Positions 62,664 through 64,000 of a DNA stretch of 64,000 nucleotides are shown in pieces. The stretch is from contig CAIRBK010000024.1 in the NCBI GenBank assembly GCA_903876795.1, positions 117,162 to 181,161 of the forward strand, in the 5' to 3' direction. The translations under genes were made by a program, and so were the position numbers. The DNA is from an uncultured Verrucomicrobiota bacterium. Lineage in GTDB: Bacteria; Verrucomicrobiota; Verrucomicrobiia; Opitutales; Opitutaceae. Position 1 is the first letter of the stretch. Each line of letters opens with the position of its first letter. The notes below the pieces were generated by a model. It saw only the letters and a list, made by a program, of their open reading frames with translations, did not search any database and was not told the origin of the DNA.

Positions 62664-63359
62664 TCAACGGGTGGCGAGGTAGCGTTTGGCGAGTTCGTCC
62701 GGGCTCATGGATGCGGCGTGGAAGCGATCGGTGAGGAGGCCGTCGCGGAGGATGCCGATCTCGTCGCAGTCGAGGGAAAGGTGCCAGAGATCGTGGGTGG
62801 TGAGGAGGATGGAGGCGCCGGCGGCGGCGAGAGTGCGGAGGAGGCGGGCGAGGTCTTGGACGGCGGCGGGGTCGAGGCCGGTGGTGGGTTCGTCGAGGAG
62901 GAAGACGCGGGCGTTTTTGGCGAGGGCGAGGGCAAGGGCGACGCGTTGGCGCATGCCTTTGGAGTAGGTGTGGATGCGGCGGGCGCGGGCCTCGGGGGCG
63001 AGGCCGACGCGGTCGAGGAGGGAGTCGGTCTGGGCGGAGGTGAGTTGGCGGCCGCCGAGGGCGGAGAAGTAGGCGAGGTTTTCGGCGCCGGACAGTTCCG
63101 GGTAGAGGGCGACGTTTTCGGGGAGGTAGGCGGTGAGGTCGCGGGTGCGGGAGGTGTGGGCGGCGGGGTCTTGGTCGTGGACGCGGACGGTGCCGGTGTC
63201 GGGGCGGAGGAAGCCGAGGATGAGGTTTAGGGTGGTGGTTTTGCCGGCTCCGTTGGGTCCGAGCAGGCCGAAGATGCGGCCGGGGGGGACATCGAGTTGG
63301 AGACCGCGGAGGATGGGGCGTTGGCCGCGTTGGAGGTGGACGTTGTGGAGGGAGATCAT
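62664..63359 (-). CDS. ABC transporter ATP-binding protein
   Basis: A 231-residue ATPase of the CcmA/DrrA type (type-2 exporters). Walker A 'LLGPNGAGKTTTLNLILG'; signature 'YSKGMRQRVALALALAKNA'; Walker B 'FLLDEPTTGLDPAAV'; switch His in 'LLTTHDLWHLSLDC'. It pairs with the permease gene just upstream, whose stop overlaps the ATPase start by 4 bp. The substrate is unknown; DUF3526-type systems are mostly uncharacterised. Confidence 0.93.
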   Translation of the reverse strand: MISLHNVHLQRGQRPILRGLQLDVPPGRIFGLLGPNGAGKTTTLNLILGFLRPDTGTVRVHDQDPAAHTSRTRDLTAYLPENVALYPELSGAENLAYFSALGGRQLTSAQTDSLLDRVGLAPEARARRIHTYSKGMRQRVALALALAKNARVFLLDEPTTGLDPAAVQDLARLLRTLAAAGASILLTTHDLWHLSLDCDEIGILRDGLLTDRFHAASMSPDELAKRYLATR

Positions 63360-64000
63360 GCGAAGAGGGGGAGGCGTTTGGCGGCGATCCAGGCGAGCAG
63401 GGCGAGGAGGGCGGCGAGGAGGAGTGGCGGGGCGGCTGAAGTGGCGGGCGGCGGGGCGGGCGGGGTGGCGTCGAAGCGGGGAAAGCCGGCGTAGTCGGCG
63501 GGTTGGAGGGTGGCCTCCTCGGGGCCGAAAAGGAGCGGGTAGAAAAAGTGGCGGAGTTGCGCGTGAAAGGCGCGGACGCGGTCCAGGTAGTCGAGGTGGG
63601 CGTCGAGGTCGGTGCCGGCTCGGGAGGCGAGGAGGATTTGGGCGTAGGCGGGCGGGATCAGCCAGGAGACCCGCCGGAGGGTCGTGTGGCGGGCGCGGAG
63701 TTGTTCGCGGTAGCGGCGGGATTCGGGGGCGACGGATTCATCGCCGACCTGGTGCATGGCGTAATACCAGCGCCAGGCGAAGCGACCGGTGACGGGCGGG
63801 GCGTCGTTCCACTCGGGGTGGGTGGCGTGGAAGCGGGAGAAGGTGGCCTCCTTGGGCCGATCCCAGCCGGAGTGGATTTCCTGGCGTTGGGCGACGGTGA
63901 GTTGGAGACCTTCGGGCGCGGGGTAGGCGGTGGCGATGGCGAGGTTTAGCAAGGCGGGGGCGAGGATGACCAAGGTGACCCAGGAGGCCAGGGCGACGGA
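63356..64000 (-). CDS. DUF3526-type ABC-2 permease (5' end outside window)
   Basis: The frame is open to the last base of the window, so this is the C-terminal part (214 codons) of a larger membrane protein; the track start at 63973 is an internal TTG. Seen: the end of a membrane helix (SVALASWVTLVILAPALLNL), the soluble loop 'QEIHSGWDRPKEATFSRFHATHPEW', 'WRWYYAMHQVGDESVAPESRRYREQLRAR' and 'LRRVSWLIPPAYAQILLASRAGTDL', typical of DUF3526, then a last helix (PLLLAALLALLAWIAAKRLP). It forms the channel for the following ATPase. Confidence 0.82.
   Translation of the reverse strand, partial: SVALASWVTLVILAPALLNLAIATAYPAPEGLQLTVAQRQEIHSGWDRPKEATFSRFHATHPEWNDAPPVTGRFAWRWYYAMHQVGDESVAPESRRYREQLRARHTTLRRVSWLIPPAYAQILLASRAGTDLDAHLDYLDRVRAFHAQLRHFFYPLLFGPEEATLQPADYAGFPRFDATPPAPPPATSAAPPLLLAALLALLAWIAAKRLPLFA

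Overview
The window is chromosomal DNA of very high G+C content with long antisense shadow ORFs. It reads as a Gram-negative, LPS-making, rod-shaped bacterium of the Verrucomicrobiota, most likely the family Opitutaceae; this placement is an inference from overall gene style and content (HPr kinase without a nearby PTS operon, a bacterial SUI1 protein, several lineage-type hypothetical proteins). No rRNA, tRNA, CRISPR array, phage or plasmid module was seen. Most genes are core genome.

Layout. 1-2.2 kb: the end of a YdbH-like AsmA-type protein, a YnbE-like lipoprotein too short for the ORF track, a YdbL-like protein and a gamma carbonic anhydrase, tightly coupled. 2.2-7.6 kb: dihydrofolate reductase, an ABCG-like half transporter, a small lipoprotein, an unrecognised exported 683-aa protein and a single-PAS protein. 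7.8-17.3 kb (minus): a cyclophilin and a complete kdp locus, kdpF-A-B-C-D-(RAYT transposase)-kdpE. This locus is studded with copies of one REP palindrome, including an inverted pair inside the kdpB reading frame. 17.6-21.3 kb (plus): cysteine desulfurase, recF, a TSUP permease and ruvC. 21.3-25.1 kb (minus): a hybrid sensor kinase and a ferrochelatase with an internal cysteine cluster. 25.3-35.4 kb (plus): a fibronectin-III protein, then a MarR regulator with a nested dyad operator in front of an RND efflux system (adaptor, pump, TolC-like channel), then a large AsmA-like protein. 35.4-44.4 kb (minus): mreBCD with mrdA (cell shape), tatA, a lipoprotein, rpoD and dnaG. 44.5-50.7 kb: a DUF362-like exported protein, an isolated nuoA, a PTS-EIIA / pyruvate-kinase-C-like / diadenylate cyclase fusion, rpmG, a small hypothetical, an Mrp ATPase and a TolB-like propeller protein. 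50.8-60.6 kb (minus): superoxide dismutase, the cluster kdsC-lptC-lptA-lptB-hprK, and sucA-sucB-lpd. 60.8-64 kb: a small hypothetical, a SUI1 homologue, a second REP-type inverted pair, metF, and an ABC transporter whose permease runs off the end.

How the genes connect. Two envelope-lipid bridge candidates (YdbH/YnbE/YdbL and the AsmA-like protein), LPS export (LptABC, KdsC), peptidoglycan elongation (MreBCD, PBP2) and Tat export together point to a full diderm envelope. Potassium uptake (Kdp) and a probable c-di-AMP synthase carrying a PTS domain lie in the same window, and hprK is also present. c-di-AMP is a known potassium regulator in other bacteria, so a PTS/HprK to c-di-AMP to potassium link is an attractive but unproven idea. 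The most unusual items are the EIIA-DAC fusion and the kdp operon colonised by REP/RAYT elements.
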